A stretch of DNA of 64,000 nucleotides, from assembly GCF_000423125.1 (NCBI RefSeq), contig NZ_AUHJ01000001.1, forward strand, positions 434,001-498,000, read 5' to 3'. The notes below the pieces were generated by a model that was not told the DNA's origin, made no database searches, and worked only from the letters and a program-made list of their open reading frames with translations. Of this stretch, positions 62,051 to 64,000 are shown one piece after another. The stretch comes from Haliea salexigens DSM 19537 (GTDB lineage: Bacteria; Pseudomonadota; Gammaproteobacteria; Pseudomonadales; Halieaceae). The stretch's first letter is position 1, and every line of letters begins with the position of its first letter. A program made the translations under genes and the position numbers.

Positions 62051-63718
62051 ATGTCCTCTCTCATCGCCCGCATACGGGATGCCGTCATTGGACGGCAGCA
62101 GCGCATAACCACCCCTTTCGGAGAGAAACCGCTGGTCTATGCGGACTACACCGCCTCAGGACGCAGCCTGGATTTCATTGAGGACTATATCCGCGAGCAG
62201 GTCCTGCCGTTCTATGCAAATACGCACACGGAAACCGCCTACACCGGTGCGCGCACTACTGCGTTGCGCGAATCCGCGCGCAGCACGATTCGCGCAGCGG
62301 TCAACGGTGGGGTGAACGACAAAGTCATCTTCTGCGGCTCAGGCGCCACAGCCGCAATCAACAAGATTATCGACATCATGAACCTGCGCCTGCCGGCCGA
62401 TCTCGACCAGCGCTATCAACTCGCGAGCGCCATTCCCGAAACGGAACGCCCGGTGGTATTCATCGGCCCCTATGAGCACCATTCCAACGAACTCCCCTGG
62501 CGCGAAAGCCTGTGCACGGTTGAGGTGATTCCATTCGATGCACAGGGGGCCATTGATCAGCAGGCACTCGCGGCCGCGCTGGAAAAGCACGAGGAACGCA
62601 GGCACAAGATCGGTAGCTTTTCGGCGGCCTCGAATGTGACAGGTATCAAAAGTGATGTCAGCGGCATTACGCGCCTGCTCAAGCAACACGGCGCCCTGGC
62701 GTTCTGGGACTACGCCGCTGCGGGCCCCTATGTTGCCATCAACATGAACGGCGCCGATCCGCTGGATGCTATATTTCTGTCGCCGCACAAATTCGTCGGC
62801 GGACCGGGCACGCCCGGCGTACTGGTGGCCAAGGCTGCACTGTTCCAGAACCGCGTACCAGCACTGGTGGGAGGCGGAACAGTGAGCTGGGTAAATTCCA
62901 CAGCGCATGTCTACGCAACCGATGTGGAGCGCCGGGAGGAAGGGGGAACACCCGCCATTATCGAATCCATTCGGGCGGGGCTGGTGTTTTCGCTCCAGCA
63001 AGCAGTGGGTACCAGCAACATTGCCGCACTCGAAGGAGAGCTCGCGGACCGCGCATTGCAGCGCTTCAGCAAGTGTTCGAACCTGGAGGTGCTGGGACAC
63101 CCAACAGCGGCCCGCCTGCCCATTTTCTCACTGCGTTTTCGCCACGGCGAGCGCGATCTGCACCATGGGTTTGTGGTCGCGCTGCTCAACGACCTGTTTG
63201 GTATTCAGGTCCGTGGCGGCTGCTCCTGCGCGGGGCCCTACGCCCACACCCTGTTGGATATCGACCGTGACACAAGCGAACACTTTGAGCAGGCCATCAT
63301 TGCGGGCGACAGTCTCATGCGACCGGGCTGGGTACGGGTGAACTTCAACTACTTTATTGGCGCAGAGGAATTCGACTACCTGCTCCGCGCCATCGAACTC
63401 GTCGCCGAGCATGGGTGGCGCATGCTGCCCAGCTACGCATGGAATGCTGCACACGGTGTGTGGCGACATCGCCAAGGGCACAAGACGCCGATGCCGTCAT
63501 TTGCCACACCTGGCTGGCTGGAGCAGGCTGATACCCCCGAGGACCGCCCCACTGCGCTGCCCCTGGGCCCACAACTGTTACAGGCAGAAAGAATGTTGCA
63601 GCAGGAACCCGGAAACACACAGGCCTGCCCACTCCAACTGACCCCGCAAAACGAAGCGTTGCGCTGGTTCGTGTTGCCACAGGAAGTGACCAGCGGACCA
63701 GCAAGCGCAACTGCTTGA
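62051..63718 (+). CDS. Class V PLP-dependent enzyme (cysteine desulfurase/lyase-like) with C-terminal extension
   Basis: 555 residues from the ATG at 62051, preceded by AGGAG; the frame is open to 61937. Core features: YADYTASGRSLDFIEDYI, the cofactor region FCGSGATAAINKIID, the PLP lysine in LSPHKFVGGPGTPGVLV, and RGGCSCAGPYAHTLL. Residues from about 455 to 555 have no family match that I recognise. It is longer than CsdA/IscS types (about 400) and may be an amino-acid lyase or desulfurase; the divergent Lrp gene suggests an amino-acid substrate. Confidence 0.85.
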   Translation: MSSLIARIRDAVIGRQQRITTPFGEKPLVYADYTASGRSLDFIEDYIREQVLPFYANTHTETAYTGARTTALRESARSTIRAAVNGGVNDKVIFCGSGATAAINKIIDIMNLRLPADLDQRYQLASAIPETERPVVFIGPYEHHSNELPWRESLCTVEVIPFDAQGAIDQQALAAALEKHEERRHKIGSFSAASNVTGIKSDVSGITRLLKQHGALAFWDYAAAGPYVAINMNGADPLDAIFLSPHKFVGGPGTPGVLVAKAALFQNRVPALVGGGTVSWVNSTAHVYATDVERREEGGTPAIIESIRAGLVFSLQQAVGTSNIAALEGELADRALQRFSKCSNLEVLGHPTAARLPIFSLRFRHGERDLHHGFVVALLNDLFGIQVRGGCSCAGPYAHTLLDIDRDTSEHFEQAIIAGDSLMRPGWVRVNFNYFIGAEEFDYLLRAIELVAEHGWRMLPSYAWNAAHGVWRHRQGHKTPMPSFATPGWLEQADTPEDRPTALPLGPQLLQAERMLQQEPGNTQACPLQLTPQNEALRWFVLPQEVTSGPASATA

Positions 63719-63824
63719 CGAAATTGAACACGCCCCCTGCTCGCTCGGCGGCTCTCTCCGGTGCGGGGCGAGAAGCGCCGGCGTCTGCTACACTCGGTTC
63801 ACCTTTTTCACTGCAGGGTTCCGT

Positions 63825-64000
63825 ATGCCGCAGGACGTGACACTGTGCATTACCCCAAGGGAGCGTTTCAGCTGCGCTGTTGCCTCCCTTGAGGACATCA
63901 TACGCAATACCAGCGCGGGCTACGCATTGGTGTATATCGACGCAAAATCACCCGCATCTATTGCGCGCGAGCTCAAACAACTCTGCGCTGAACACGGTTT
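63825..64000 (+). CDS. Probable glycosyltransferase, N-terminal part (cut by window edge)
   Basis: An open frame from the ATG at 63825 runs off the right end: 58 complete codons. It reads MPQDVTLCITPRERFSCAV, then SLEDIIRNT and ALVYIDAKSP, which looks like the first strand-helix-strand of a family 2 glycosyltransferase (nucleotide-sugar-binding GT-A fold). Too short for certainty; the DxD motif would lie outside. The 106-bp gap before it contains a TACACT at 63789-63794. Confidence 0.5.
   Translation, partial: MPQDVTLCITPRERFSCAVASLEDIIRNTSAGYALVYIDAKSPASIARELKQLCAEHG

Overview
The window is about 64 kb of GC-rich chromosomal DNA from a heterotrophic gammaproteobacterium. The evidence is a canonical Entner-Doudoroff block (edd-zwf-pgl-eda), FadE-type acyl-CoA dehydrogenase, SodB, PurU, Tdh-Kbl, an ExeA/GspB pair and a class I DAHP synthase. 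The many acyl-CoA ligases, the sulfotransferase/DUF1214 pair and the B12 uptake operon fit marine lineages such as Halieaceae/Cellvibrionales; that placement is an inference from gene content, not a phylogeny. I see no phage, insertion sequence, CRISPR array, rRNA or tRNA. Genes are packed, with many 4-bp start/stop overlaps and tight convergent ends.

Layout. 1-7.5 kb: lipid and acyl-CoA genes (two AMP-dependent acyl-CoA ligases, one cut by the left edge; APH-fold phosphotransferase; patatin phospholipase; TesB thioesterase) plus small redox genes. 7.55-13.57 kb: a seven-gene, tightly spaced operon joining the two halves of the vertebrate D-glutamate cyclase (DUF1445 and DUF4392), 5-oxoprolinase PxpABC, a D-amino-acid transaminase and an alanine racemase. 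This is the most unusual part of the window. 13.6-18.6 kb: two small unknown proteins (one a membrane protein with a zinc-protease-like HExxH), Ppx, an epoxide-hydrolase-like enzyme and a DUF2254 membrane protein. 18.6-24.3 kb: GspB/ExeA, a lipoprotein, PurU, an SDR and an XRE-cupin regulator. 24.4-31.5 kb: tdh-kbl, then edd-zwf-pgl-eda. 31.6-41.4 kb: a PadR regulator with two perfect operators in front of a nitronate-monooxygenase-like gene; DUF1214 and sulfotransferase; a large lipoprotein metzincin; aroG; and a DUF501-XdhC-MocA operon.

41.45-46.9 kb: a B12 acquisition operon (btuB-cobO-btuC-btuD-btuF) with a complete visible control region: a 17-bp-spaced promoter, a cobalamin riboswitch and a hairpin that hides the btuB ribosome binding site. 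46.9-57.1 kb: a Yip1 membrane protein, a gluzincin-like peptidase, a lytic transglycosylase with a long unknown N-terminus, PhzF, SstT, an IorAB-type molybdenum hydroxylase and a MetY/MGL-type PLP enzyme. 57.2-64 kb: a DUF2971 protein, FadE, SodB, an Lrp-family regulator divergent from a class V PLP enzyme with repeated operator-like sites between them, and the start of a probable glycosyltransferase cut by the right edge.

How the parts may work together: the D-amino-acid operon could move D-Ala, D-Glu and pyroglutamate into central metabolism; Tdh-Kbl, SstT, MetY and the Lrp/PLP pair also point to amino-acid use. The XdhC/MocA pair at 39-41 kb is the kind of maturation machinery the molybdenum hydroxylase at 53-55.7 kb would need.
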